Below are positions 15,001-27,901 of a DNA stretch of 64,000 nt, piece after piece. Every line of letters starts with the position of its first letter. The stretch's first letter is position 1. A program made the translations under genes and the position numbers. Under the pieces are notes generated by a model. That model had not been told where the DNA came from and searched no databases. It worked only from the letters and a program-made list of their open reading frames with translations. The stretch spans positions 2,738,001 through 2,802,000 of the forward strand of contig OX326958.1 in assembly GCA_946800325.1 (NCBI GenBank), given 5' to 3'. Source of the DNA: Luzula sylvatica (taxonomy: Eukaryota > Streptophyta > Magnoliopsida > Poales > Juncaceae).

Positions 15001-17735
15001 AAGACGAAAAAATACAAAAAGTAAAGTCTAACACCTTCAAAAATATTAATTATTATATTTTTCAAATAAATGCAAAAATTGATGTTTAAAACGAAAAAAA
15101 AATACTTAATTTGCATGTTTTACTAAAAAAACTCCAAAATCGAAGACTGACACATGCGTATTTATATTATTTTTGTTTAAAAAATTTGAATAAAATGCAA
15201 AAAGTGAAGTCTAACACCTTGAAAAATATCAATTATCTTCTTTTCTAATAAATGCCTAAATTGATATACAAAAAGAACAAAATACATAATTTTATGTTTT
15301 CCTCAAAAGAGATCCTAAATTGAAGATTAACACATGCGAATTTGTACTTTTTTGTTAAAAAAATAGAAAAAAGTGCAAAAAGTGAAGTCTAACACCTTCA
15401 AAAAAATCAATTATCATATTTTTGTATTAAATGCCAAAATTTATGTCACGAGCGAAGAAAATACTTAATGTTTATGTTTTCCTCAAAAAAACCAAAAAAT
15501 TGAAGACTAACACATGCAAATTTCTATATTGTTTTGTTAAAAAAAGTTGAAAAATACAAAAAGTGAAGTCGAACACCTTCGAATATATCAATTATCATAT
15601 TTTTCCAAAAAATTCCAAAATCAATGAATACAATGAAAAATATTTAATTTTCATCATTGATACAATAAGCTCCAAAAATCAAAGACTAACACGTGCCAAT
15701 TTCTATTATGTTTATTTAAAAAAATTGAAAACCAATGCAAAAATTGAAGACTAACACCTTCAAAAATATGAATTATCATACTTTTTTAATAAATTACAAA
15801 ATTGATGTCTAAAATGAATAAAATACTTAATTTTCAAGTTTTCCTCAAAAAACTCAAAAATCAAAGACTGACACATGCGAATTTCTATTCTTTTTGTTCA
15901 AAAAAGTTGAAAAAATGCAAAAAGTGAAGTCTAACACATTCAAAAATATCAATTATCATATTTTTCTAATAAATGACCAAATTTATGTCTAAAACGAACA
16001 AAATATTTAATTAACATGTTTTCCTCGAAAAACAAAAATATTGTAGACTAAAACATGCAAATTTCTATTGTGTCTTGTTCAAAAAAGTCGAAACAAATGC
16101 AAAAAGTAAAGTCTAACACCTCCAAAAATATTAATTATTATATTTTTCAAATAAATGTAAAAATTGATGTTTAAAATGGATAAAAATACTTAATTTGCAT
16201 GTTTTACTCAAAAAACTCCAAAATCGAAGACTAACACATGCGTATTTATATTATTTTTGTTTAAAAATTTGAATAAAATGCAAAAAGTGAAGTCTAACAC
16301 CTTGAAAAATATCAATTATCTTATTTTCTAATAAATGCCTAAATTGATATACAAAAAGAACAAAATACATAATTTTTGTTTTCCTCAAAAGAGATCCTAA
16401 ATTGAAGACTAACACATGCGAATTTGTACTCTTTTGTTAAAAAAATAGAAAAAAGTGCATAAAGTGAAGTCTAACACCTTCAAAAAAATAAATTATTATA
16501 TTTTTGTATTAAATGCCAAAATTTATGTCACGAGCGAAGAAAATACTTAATGTTTATGTTTTCCTCAAAAAAAACCAAAAAATTGAAGACTAACACATGC
16601 AAATTTCTATATTGTTTTGTTCAAAAAAGTTGAAAAATACAAAAAGTGAAGTCTAACACCTTCGAAAATATCAATGATCATATTTTTCTAAAAAATGCCT
16701 AAATTAATGTCTACAATGAAAAATATTTAATTTTCATGTTTGACACAATAAACTCCAAAAATCAAAGACTAACACGTGCCAATTTCTATTATGTTTATTT
16801 AAAATAATTGAAAACAAATGCAAAAAGTGAAGACTAACTCCTTCAAAAATATGAATTATCATACTTATTTAATAAATTACAAAATTGATGTCTAAAATAA
16901 ACATAATACTTAATTTTCAAGTTTTCCTCAAAAAACTCAAAAATCAAAGACTAACACATGCGAATTTCTATTCTTTTTGTTCAAAAAAGTTGAAAAAATG
17001 CTAAAAGTGAAGTCTAACACATTCAAAAATATCAATTATCATATTTTTCTAAAAAATGACCAAATTTATGTCTAAAACGATCAAAATATTTAATTAACAT
17101 ATTTTCCTCGAAAAACTAAAATATTGAAGACTAACACATGCAAGTTTCTATTGTGTCTTGTTCAAAAAAGTTGAAAAAAATGCAAAAAGTAAAGTCTAAC
17201 ACCTCCAAAAATACTAATTATTATATTCTCCAAATAAATGCAAAAATTGATGTTTAAAATGGAAAAAAAAATACTTAATTTGCATGTTTTACTCAAAAAA
17301 CTCCAATATCGAAGACTAACACATGCGTATTTATATTATTTTTGTTTTAAAAATTTGAATAAAATGCAAAAAGTGAAGTCTAACACCTTGAAAAATATCA
17401 ATTATCTTATTTTCTAATAAATTTCTAAATTGATATACAAAAAGAACAAAATACATAATTTTATGTTTTCCTCAAAAGAGATCCTAAATTGAAGACTAAC
17501 ACATGCGAATTTGTACTTTTTTGTTAAAAAAAATAGAAAAAAGTGCAAAAAGTGAAGTCTAACACCTTCAAAAAAATCAATTATCATATTTTTGTATTAA
17601 ATGCCAATATTTATGTCACGAGCGAAGAAAATACTTAATGTTTATGTTTTCCTCAAAAAAACCAAAAAATTGAAGACTTAAGACATGCAAATTTCTATAT
17701 TGTTTTGTTCAAAAAAGTTGAAAAATACAAAAAGT
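1..17735 (+). repeat. AT-rich ~181-bp satellite in 6-monomer higher-order repeats (regular zone)
   Basis: A continuous tandem array. Each monomer of about 181 bp carries the box AAGNCTAACAC twice, at alternating spacings of about 64 and 116 bp. Six monomer types recur in fixed order. Diagnostic features are CGTATTTATATTATTT in type 1, a CTACTTTTTT/AAAAAAGTAG dyad in type 2, a CACGAGCGAAG junction before type 3, ACACGTGCCAATTTC in type 4, TTCAAGTTTTCCTC in type 5 and TATTGTGTCTTG in type 6. The type-1 marker starts near 63, 1151, 2234, 3316, 4393, 5477, 6560, 7645, 8732, 9747, 10830, 11915, 12998, 14074, 15157, 16241 and 17326, a period of about 1,083 bp. The one short interval (1,015 bp) is due to a deletion of about 68 bp near 8,890. 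No coding potential is supported. Plant centromeric satellites are often 150-180 bp long, so a centromeric or pericentromeric role is possible but is inference. Confidence 0.95.
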
Positions 17736-20700
17736 GAAGTCGAACACCTTCAAAAATATTAATTATTATATATTTCAAATAAATGCAAAAATTAATGTTT
17801 AAAATGAAAAAAATACTTAATTTGCATGTTTTACTCAAAAAAGACCAAAATCGTAGACTAACACATGCGTATTTATATTATTTTTGTTTAAAAAATTTGA
17901 ATGAAATGAAAAAAGTGAAGTCTAACACTTTGAAAAATATCAATTATCTTATTTTCTAATAAATGCCTAAATTGATATATAAAATAAACAAAATACATAA
18001 TTTTCATGTTTTTCTCTACAGAGATCCTAAATTGAAGACTAACACATGCGAATTTGTACTTTTTTGTTAAAAAAAATAGAAAAAAGTCCAAAAAGTGAAG
18101 TCGAACACCTTCAAAAAAAATCAATCATCACATTTTTGTATTAACTGCCAAAATTATGTCACTAGCGAAGAAAATACTTAATTATTATGTTTTCCTCAAA
18201 AAAACCAAACAATTGAAGACTAACACATGCAAATTTCAATATTGTTTTGTTCAAAAATGTTGAAAAATGCAAAAAGTGAAGTCTAACACCTTCGAAGATA
18301 TCAATTATCATATTTTTCTAAAAAATGCCAAAATTGATGTCTAAAATGAAAAATATTTAATTTTCATGTTTGACACAATAAACTCCAAAAATCAAAGACT
18401 AACATGTGCCAATTTCTATTATGTTTATTTAAAAAAATTGAAAACAAATGCAAAAAGTGAAGACTAACACATTAAAAAATATGAATTATTGTACTTTTTT
18501 AATAAATTCCAGAATTGATGTCTAAAATGAACAAATTACTTAATTTTCAATTTTTCCTCAAAAATCTCAAAAATCAAAGACACATGAGAATTTCTATTCT
18601 TTTTGTTCAGAAAAGTTGAAAAAAATGCAAAAACTAAAGTCTAACGCCTTCAAAAATATTAATTATTATATTTTTCAAATAAATGCAAAAATTAATGTTT
18701 AAAATGAAAAAAATACATAATTTGCATGTTTTACTCAAAAAACACCAAAATCGAAGACTAACACATGCGTATTTATATTATTTTTGTTTTAAACATTTGA
18801 ATAAAATGCAAAAAGTGAAGTCTAACACCTTGAAAAATATCAATTATCTTATTTTGTAATAAATGCCTAAATTGATATATAAAATGAACAAAATACATAA
18901 TTTTCATGTTTTCCTCAAAAGAGATCCAAAATTGAAGACTAACACATGCTAATTTCTACTTTTTTGTTAAAAAAGTTGAAAAAAGTGCACAAATTGAAGT
19001 CTAACATCTTCAAAAAAAATCAATCATCTCATTTTTGTATTAAATGCCAAAATTTATGTCACGAGCGAAGAAAATACTTAATGTTTATGTTTTCCTCAAA
19101 AAAACCACAAAATTGAAGACTAACACATGCAAATTTCAATATTGTTTTGTTCAAAAAAGTTGAAAAATGCAAAAAGTGAAGTCTAACACCTTCGAAAATA
19201 TCAATTATCATATTTTTCTAAAACATGCCAAAATTATTGTCTAAAATGAAAAATATTTAATTTTCATGTTTGACACAATAAACTCCAAAAATCAAAGACT
19301 AACACGCGCCAATTTCTATTATGTTTATTTAAAAAAATTGAAAACAACTGCAGAAAGTGAAGACTAACACCTTCAAAAATATGAATTATCATACTTTTTT
19401 AATAAATTCCAAAATTGATGTCTAAAATGAACAAAATACTTAATTTACAATTTTTCCTCAAAAAACTCAAAAATCAAAGACTAACACATGCGAATTTGTA
19501 TTCTTTTTGTTCAAAAAAGTTGAAAAAATGCAAAAAGTGAAGTCCCACACATTCAAAAATATCAATTATCATATATTTCTAATAAATGTCCAAATTTATG
19601 TCTAAAACGAACAAAATATTTAATTAACATGTTTTCCCCGGAAAACTAAAATATTGAAGACTGACACAAGCAAATTTCTATTGTGTCTTGTTCAAAAAAG
19701 TTGAAAAAATGCAAAAAGTAAAGTCTAACACCTTCAAAAATATTAATTATTATATTTTTCAAATAAATGCAAAAATTGATGTTGAAAATGAAAAAAAATA
19801 CTTAATTTGCATGTTTTACTCAAAAAACTCCAAAATCGAAGACTAACACATGCGTATTTATATTATTTTTGTTTAAAAATTTTGAATAAAATGCAAAAAG
19901 TGAAGTCTAACACCTTGAAAAATATCAATCATCTTAATTTCTAATAAATGCCTAAATTGATATATAGAATGAACAAAATACATAATTTTCATGTTTTCCT
20001 CAAAAGAGATCCAAAATTGAAGATTAACACATGCGAATTTCTACTTTTTGGTTAAAAAAGTAGAAAAAAGTGCAAAAAGAGAAGTCTAACACCTTCAAAA
20101 AAAATCAGTCATCACATTCTTGTATTAAATGCCAAAATTTATGTCACGAGCGAAGAAAATACTTAATGTTTATGTTTTCCTCAAAAAAAACACAAAAATT
20201 GAAGACTAACACATGCAAATTTCTATATTGTTTTGTTCAAAAAAGTTGAAAAATGCAAAAAGAGAAGTCTAACACCTTCGAAAATATCAATCATCATATT
20301 TTTCTAAGAAAATTCCAAAATAAATGTCTAAAATGAAAAATATTTAATTTTCATGTTTGACACAACAAACTCTAAAAATCAAAGACTAACACGTGCCAAT
20401 TTCTATTATGTTTATTTAATAAAATTGAAAACAATTGCAAAAAGTGAAGACTAACACCTTCAAAAATATGAATTATCATAGTTTTTTAATAAATTCCAAA
20501 ATTTATGTCTAAAATGAACAAAATACTTAATTTTCAACTTTTCCTCAAGAAACTCAAAAATCAAACACTAACACATGGGAATTTCTATTCTTTTTGGTCA
20601 AAAAAGTTCAAAAAATGCAAAAAGTGAAGTCCCACACAATCAAAAATATCAATTATCATATTTTTCTAATAAATGACAAAATTTATGTTTAAAACGAACA

Positions 20701-22990
20701 AAATATTTAATTAACATGTTTTCCTCGAAAAATAAAATATTGAAGACTAACACATGCAAATTTCTATTGTGTCTTGTTCAAAAAAGTTGAAAAAATTCAA
20801 AAAGTAAAGTCTAACACCTTCAAAAATATTAATTATTATATTTTTCGAATAAATTCAAAAATTGATGTTTAAAATGAAAAAAAATACTAAATTTTCAAGT
20901 TTTACTCAAAAAACTCCAAAATCGAAGACTAACACATGCGTATGTATATTATTTTTGTTTAATAAATTTGAATAAAATGCAAAAAAGTGAAGTCTAACAC
21001 CTTGAAAATTATCAATTATCTTATTTTCTAATAAATGCCTAAATTGATATATAAAATGAACAAAATACATGATTTTCATGTTTTCCTCAAAAGAGATCCA
21101 AAATTGAAGACTAACACATGCGAATTTCTACTTATTTGTTAAAAAAGTAGAAAAAAGTGCAAGAAGTGAAGTCTAACACCTTCAAATAAAATCAGTCATC
21201 AAATTTTTGTATTAAATGCCAAAATTTATGTCACGAGCGAAGAAAATACTTAATGTTTATGTTTTCCTCAAAAAAACCAAAAAAATGAAGACTAACACAT
21301 GCAAATTTCTATATTGATTTGTACAAAAAAGTTGAAAAATACAAAAACTGAAGTCTAACACCTTCGAAAATTTAAATTATCATATTTTTCAAAAAAATGC
21401 CAAAATTAGTGTCCAAAATGAAAAATATTTAATTGTCATGTTTGACACAATAAACTCCAAAAATCAAAGACTAACACGTGCCTATTTCTATTATGTTTAT
21501 TTAAAAAAATTGAAAACAAATGCAAAAAGTGAAGACTAACACCTTCAAAAATATGAATTATCATACTTTTTTAATAAATTCCAAAGTTGATGTCTAAAAT
21601 GAACAAAATTCTTAATTTTCATGTTTTCCACAAGAAACTCAAAAATCAAAGACTAACACATGCGAATTTCTATTCTTTATGTTCAAAAAAGTTGAAAAAA
21701 TGCAAAAAGTGAAGTCCCACACATTCAAAAATATCAAATATCATATTTTTCTAATAAATGTCCAAATTTATGTCTAAAACGAACAAAATATTTAATTAAC
21801 ATGTTTTCCCCGGAAAACTAAAATATTGAAGACTGACACATGTAAATTTCTATTTTGTCTTGTTCAAAAAAGTTGAAAAAATGCAAAGAGTAAAGTCTAA
21901 CACCTTCAAAAATATTAATTATTATATTTTTCAAATAAATGCAAAAATTGATGTTTAAAATGAAAAAAAATACTTAATTTGCATGTTTTACTCAAAAAAC
22001 TTCAAAATTGAAGACTAACACATGCGTATTTATATTATTTTTGTTTAAAAAATTTTAATAAAATGCAAAAAGTGAAGTCTAACACCTTGAAAATTATCAA
22101 TCATCTTATTTTCTAATAAATGCCTAAATTGATATATAGAATGAACAAAAAACATAATTTTCATGTTTTCCTCAAAAGAGATCCAAAATTGAAGACTAAC
22201 ACATGCGAATTTCTACTTTTTGGTTAAAAAAGTAGAAAAAAGTGGAAAAAGTGAAGTCTAACACCTTCAAAAAAAATCAGTCATCACATTCTTGTATTAA
22301 ATGCCAAAATTTATGTCACGAGCGAAGAAAATACTTAATGTTTATGTTTTTCTCAAAAAAACCAAAAAATTGAAGACTAACACATGCAAATTTCTATATT
22401 GTTTTGTTCAAAAAAGTTGAAAAATGCAAAAAAGAGAAGTCTAACACCTTCGAAAATATCAATCATTATATTTTTCTTAACAAATTCCAAAATAATTGTC
22501 TAAAATGAAAAATATTTAATTTTCATGTTTGACACAACAAACTCCAAAAATCAAAGACTAACACGTGCCAATTTCTATTATGTTTATTTAAAAAAATTGA
22601 AAACAAATGCAAAAAGTGAAGACTAACACCTTCAAAAATATGAATTATCATAGTTTTTTAATAAATTCCAAAATTTATGTCTAAAATGAACAAAATACTT
22701 AATTTTCAAGTTTTCCTCAAGAAACTCAAAAATCAAACACTAACACATGCGAATTTCTAATCTTTTTGGTCAAAAAAGTTCAAAAAATGCAAAAAGTGAA
22801 GTCCCACACAATCAAAAATATCAATTATCATATTTTTCTTATAAATGACAAAATTTATGTTTAAAACGAACAAAATATTTAATTAACATGTTTTCCTCGA
22901 AAAATAAAATATTGAAGACTAACACAAGCAAAATTCTATTGTGTCTTGTTCAAAAAAGTTGAAAAAATGCAAAAAGTAAAGTCTAACACC
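17736..22990 (+). repeat. Same satellite, diverged zone with truncated HOR units
   Basis: The same six-type satellite, with unit length breaking down at its left edge. Type-1 markers fall near 17326, 17869, 18769, 19853, 20940 and 22024, so two units are only 543 bp (3 monomers) and 900 bp (5 monomers) before the period returns to about 1,085 bp. Near 17,740 a type-3 monomer runs directly into type-6 sequence, and near 18,600 type 5 runs into type 6. These are the hybrid junctions expected from unequal crossover. The zone has private variants absent from the left part, such as GAAGTCCCACAC in type 5 and CAGTCATCACATT in type 2, so it forms a separate homogenisation domain. Confidence 0.9.
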
Positions 22991-25900
22991 TTCAAAAATA
23001 TCAATTATCTTATTTTCTAATAAATGCCTAAATTGATATATAAATTGAACAAAATACATGATTCTCATGTTTTCCTCAAAAGAGATCCAAAATTGAAGAC
23101 TAACACATGCGAATTTCTACTTTTTAGTTAAAAAAAAAGAAAAAAGTGCAAGAAGTGAAGTCTAACAACTTCAAAATAAATCAGTCATCACATTTTTGTA
23201 TTAAATGTCAACATTTATGTCACGAGCGAAGAAAATACTTAATGTTTTTGTTTTCCTCAAAAAAACCAAAAAATTGAAGACTAAGACATGCAAATTTCTA
23301 TATTGTTTTGTTTAAAAAAGTTGAAAAAATGAAAAAAAGTGAAGTCTAACACCTTCGAAAATATCAATTTTCATAATTTTATAAAAAATGCCAAAATTTA
23401 GGTATAAAATGAAAAATATTCAATTTTCATGTTTTACTCGAAAAATCTCCAAAATCTAAGACAAACACGTGCCAGTTTCTATTCTGTATATTTAAAAAAA
23501 TGAAAAAAATGCAAAAAGTGAAGTCCTTCAAAAATATCAATTATCCAACTTTTATAATAAATTCCATAATTTATGTCTAAAACAAACAAGATACTTCATT
23601 TTTCATGTTTTCCTCAAAAGAGCTCCAAAATTGAATACTTAAACATGCGAATTTCTACTTTTTTGTTTAAAAAGGTAGAATAAAAGTGCAAAAAGTGAAG
23701 TCTAACACCTTCAAAAAAATCAATTATAATGTTTTTGTATTAAATGCCAAAATTTATGTCTCAAGCGAAGAAACAACTTAATGTTTATGTTTTCCTCAAA
23801 AAAACCAAAAAATTGAAGACTAACATATGCAAATTTCTATTTTGTTTTGTTCAAAAAAGTTGAAAAAAAATCAAAAAGTGAAGTCTAACACCTTCGAAAA
23901 TATCAATTATCATACTTTTCTACTAAATTCCAAAATTGATGTCTAAAACGAACAAAATACTTAATTTTCAAGTTTCCCTCAAAAAACTCCAAAATCAAAG
24001 ACTAACACATGCGAATTTCTATTTTTTTTGTTCCAAAAAGTTGGAAAAATGTAAAAAGTGAAGTCTGACACACTCGAAAATATCAATTGTCATATTTGTC
24101 TAATAAATGCCCACATTGATGTCTAAAACGAACAAAATATTTAATTAACATGTTTTCCATGAAAAAACTAAAATATTTAGGGCTGACACATGGAAATTTC
24201 TATTATGTTTTGTTCAAAAAAGTTGAATAAATGCAAAAAGTAAAATCAAACATCTTCAAAAATATCAATTATCAATTTTTCTAATAAATTCCAAAATTGC
24301 TGTCTAAAACCAAAAAATACTTACTTTTCAAGTTTTGCTCAAAAAAACTCCAAAATCGAAGACAAACACATGCGAATTCCTATTCTTTTTGTTCAAAAAA
24401 GTTGAAAATATGCAAAAAGTGAAGTCTAACACATTTGAAAATATCAATTGTCATATGTGTCTAATAAATTCCCAAATTGGTGTCTAAAACGAACAAAATA
24501 TTTAATTAACATGTTTTCTTGGAAAAAAAAACTAAAATATTGAAGGCTAACACATACAAATTTCTATTATTTTTTGTTCAAAAAAGTTGAAAAAATACAA
24601 AAAAGTAAAGTCAAACATCTTCAAAAATATTAATTATCATATTTTTATAATAAATTCCAAAATTGATCTCTAAAAGGAACAAAATACATAATTTTCAAGT
24701 TTTGCTCTAAAAAAACTCCAAAATCGAGGACTAACACATGCGAATTTCTATTCTTTTTGTTCAAAAAAGTTGTAAAATGCAAAAAGTGAAGTCTAACACC
24801 TTCAAAAATATCAATTATCATATTTTTGTAATAAATGTCAAAATTGATGTCTAAAATGAACAAAATATTTCATTTTCATGTTTTCCTCGAAAAAACTAAA
24901 ATATTGATGACTAACACATGCAAATTTCTATTGTATCTTGTTCAAAAAAGTTGAAAAACTGCTAAAAGTAAAGTCTAACACCTTCAAAAATATTAATTAT
25001 TATATTTTTCAAATAAATTCAAAAAGTAATTTTTAATATGAAAAAAATACTTAATTTGCATGTTTTACTAAAAAAAAACTCCAAAATCGAAGACTAACAC
25101 ATGCGTATTTATATTATTTTTGTTTAAAAATTTGAATAAAATGCAAAAAGTGAAGTCTAACACCTTGAAAATTATAAATTATCTTATTTTTCTAATAAAT
25201 GCCTAAATTGATGTATAAAATGAACAAAATACATAATTTTTATGTTTTCCTCAAAAGAGATCCAAAATTGAATACTAACACATGCGAATTGCGATTTTTT
25301 TTTGCTTTAAAATGTTGAAAAAGGTGCAAAAAGTGAAGTCTAACACACCTTCGAAAATATCAATAGTCATGTTTTCAATAAATGATAAAATTCATGTCTA
25401 AAACAAACAAGATACTTAATTTTCATGTTTTCCTCAAAAGAGCTTCAAAATTGAAGACTAACACATGTGAATTTCTGTTTTTTTCTTTAAAAAAGAAGAA
25501 AAAAAAATACAAAAAGTGAAGTCTGAAACCTTCAAAAAAATTAACTATCATATTTTTGTATTAAATGCCAAAATTTATGTCTGAAGCGAAGAAAATACTT
25601 AATGTTTATCTTTTCCTCAAAAAATTGAAGACTAACACATGCAAATTTCTATTTTGTTTTGTTCAAAAAAGTTGAAAAATGCAAAAAGTGAAGTCTAACA
25701 CCTTGGGAAATATCAATTTTCATATTTTTTAAAAAATGCAAAAATTTAGGTCTAAAATGAAAAATATTTAATTTTCATGTTTTACTCAAAAATCTCCAAA
25801 ATCAAAGACTAACACGTGCCAATTTCTATTCAGTTTATTTAAAAAAAATGAAAAAAAATGCAAAAAGTGAAATCTAACACCTTCAAAAATATCAATGATC

Positions 25901-26373
25901 CTACTTTGATAATAAATTCCAAAATTGATGTCTAAAACGAACAAAATACTTGATTTTCAAGTTTTCCTCAAAAAACTCCAAAATCAAAGACTAACACATG
26001 CGAATTTCTATTCTTTTTGTTCAAAAAAGTTGAAAAAATGCAAAAAGTGAAGTCTAACACATTCGAAAATATCAATTATCATATTTGTCTAATAAATGCC
26101 CAAATTGATGTCTAAAATGAATAAAATATTTAATTAACATGTTTTCCTCGAAAAAACTAAAATATTGAAGGCTAACACATGCAAATTTCTATTCTGTTTT
26201 GTTCAAAAAAGTTGAAAAAATGCAAAAAGTAAAGTCAAACATCTTCGAAAATATCAATTATCATATTTTTCTAATAAATTCCAAAATTGATGTCGAAAAC
26301 GAACAAAATACTTAATTTTAAAGGTTTGCTCAAAAAAACTCCAAAATTGAAGACAAACACATGCGAATTTCTA
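22991..26373 (+). repeat. Satellite edge: degenerate, unordered monomers
   Basis: Monomers are still recognisable by AAGACTAACACATGC and AAGTCTAACACCTT boxes, but they are much more diverged and no longer follow the six-type order. The zone starts with a type-6/type-1 hybrid near 22,990. Only one later type-1 marker is seen (near 25,104), and type-5-like monomers repeat consecutively around 23,940-24,500. Loss of order and identity towards one side is typical of the border of a homogenising tandem array. Confidence 0.85.
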
Positions 26374-26548
26374 AAAAAATATGAAAATTAAGTATTTTGT
26401 TCATGAAAACAAAATAAGAAAACATGAAAATTGAGAAAAACTTTTTGCATTTTTGAGGAAAACTTGAAAATTAAGTATTTTGTTTGTTTTAGACAACAAT
26501 TTTGGAATTTGTTAGGAAAGTATGATAATGGATATTTTTGAAGGTGTG
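26374..26548 (-). repeat. Inverted satellite fragment at the array end
   Basis: From about 26,374 the sequence reads as the reverse complement of the satellite. For example, TATGATAATGGATATTTTTG followed by AAGGTGT (26,521-26,548) is the reverse complement of the ACACCTTCAAAAATATC type box seen throughout the array. The orientation switch falls inside a monomer, right after GCGAATTTCT. The fragment is shorter than one monomer and is fused directly to Copia RNase H coding sequence. Confidence 0.8.
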
Positions 26549-27437
26549 GTTTGTGCGTTGCAATATGTCATCATAACTTGTCCGGATATCTCATTTGTGG
26601 TAAATCATTTATTGCAATTTATGCTTTGTCCTACTGAAGAACATTGGATTGCGATCAAAAGAGTTCTTCGATATTTGAAAGGTACCATTTTTCATGGCTT
26701 AACACTTTGTAAATCTCATGATATATCTCTCAATGCATACTCCGATGCCGATTGGGTCAGTTGTCCCGATTATCGAAGATCCACAACGGGATTTTGTATA
26801 TATTTGAGGTCAAACTTAATCTCATGGAGTTTAAAGAAACAACGCACCGTAGCTAGATCGGGCACGGAATCGGAATATAGAAGCCTCGTTATGGCAACGG
26901 CCGAGCTTATGTGGCTCCAATAACTATTACGTGATCTTTCGACCTCTCTCCCTTCTTCTCCCGTTGTTTGGTGCGACAACCTTGAAGTTACGTTTCTTGC
27001 TTCAAATCCCGTGATTCATGCTCCCACGAAACATAATCGATATAGATTTTCACTTCATTCGGATCGCATTGAGTCAAAACAACTTTAAGTGAAGTTTCCA
27101 ATCAAATAATTGCCGATGTTTTACCAAAAGGTTTTCCTTCTCCTCGTTTCATTGCTCTTCGTTCCAAGCTCACGGTGAACGCATCCCCGGTTTCGCTTGA
27201 AGGGGAATGTTAAAATATATGCACAAATGAACATCTCCGTTTATTTTACTAAATTGAATGGTACAAGAAATGGTTGGTTAGAGCAATGATTCTAGCCATG
27301 ATTAGTTGATGTAGTAGGACAAGTGAGTTTGTTATTTGTTTGTTTGTTAAACTCATCTATAAATGAGTCACTGTACTAGTCTTTGATAATTAAAATCAAT
27401 GAAAATTAATGAAGCAAAGTAAAATATTCTTTAACAC
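26549..27437 (+). mobile_element. Truncated Ty1/Copia element: RT end, RNase H and 3' LTR
   Basis: The reading frame from about 26,549 matches the end of Copia reverse transcriptase and RNase H: a LQYV..TCPDISFVVN segment, an RVLRYLKGT segment, SDADW, RRSTTGFC, LISWSLKKQ and ARSGTESEYR. It stops at a TAA near 26,921. The same frame continues with VVWCDN and NPVIHAPTKH before further stops (27,087 onward), so the gene is dead. A polypurine tract (GAAGGGGAA, 27,200-27,208) precedes an LTR beginning TGTTAAAATAT. Everything upstream of late RT is missing and the break abuts inverted satellite. Its start codon region belongs to the satellite, so no chimeric protein is inferred. Confidence 0.85.
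27209..27437 (+). repeat. 3' LTR of the truncated Copia element
   Basis: It begins TGTTAAAATAT right after the polypurine tract and ends near 27,437 with ATATTCTTTAACA, the matching inverted end. It is about 229 bp and contains a TATAAAT box at 27,358-27,364. The left breakpoint of the downstream segmental duplication lies inside this LTR (27,255), and the right part of the LTR recurs at 34,135-34,325. Confidence 0.75.
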
Positions 27438-27901
27438 CATATTATATTTTATAAGTTAATTGAAATGAAAATAATTAGAAAAATGATTAAGTTCAAGCTC
27501 AACTCGATAAGTTTTCGATGTAGTTCGGTTCTGATCGGTTAATTTCAAATTTGAGTCGAAAAAACTATTATCGACTTATAATTGAAGTTAGAAACGAGCT
27601 AAGACCGGACTAAACTGGTAGCCCGTAGACTAGGTTGATCCGAAACGCCTACAAATATTTGGAATTGAGACTATTACAGCCTTGCGCGACAATCCATTAT
27701 TAGAAATACAGTTGTATTTTCTTGACTAGATATATCCGCCATCTTACTCCACAAGGCATAATGTATGGCTGGAAACTTAGCCTCAAAGTTCGATTCTTCC
27801 ACGTAACAGTGACACTGCCACCCATAAGTCATAGCCGCCATTAATCAATGTCTAAGCTAAGGTCTAATATATTGGTTGAATATCTTTATGTTCATCTTGG
27901 A

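Noticed and set aside
2508..18124. Recurrent ~63-codon open frames in the satellite (starts such as MKSNTFENINYHIF)
   Set aside because: They recur only because the HOR recurs. Several begin at GTG rather than ATG, they are simple A/T-rich translations, and they shift or stop between HOR units.
1..26373. CRISPR array (direct repeats with spacers)
   Set aside because: The repeats are contiguous 181-bp monomers without unique spacers, in a plant nuclear context.
1..26373. Telomeric or rDNA spacer repeat
   Set aside because: No TTTAGGG arrays and no rRNA sequence anywhere in the window; a CENP-B box match was also looked for and not found.
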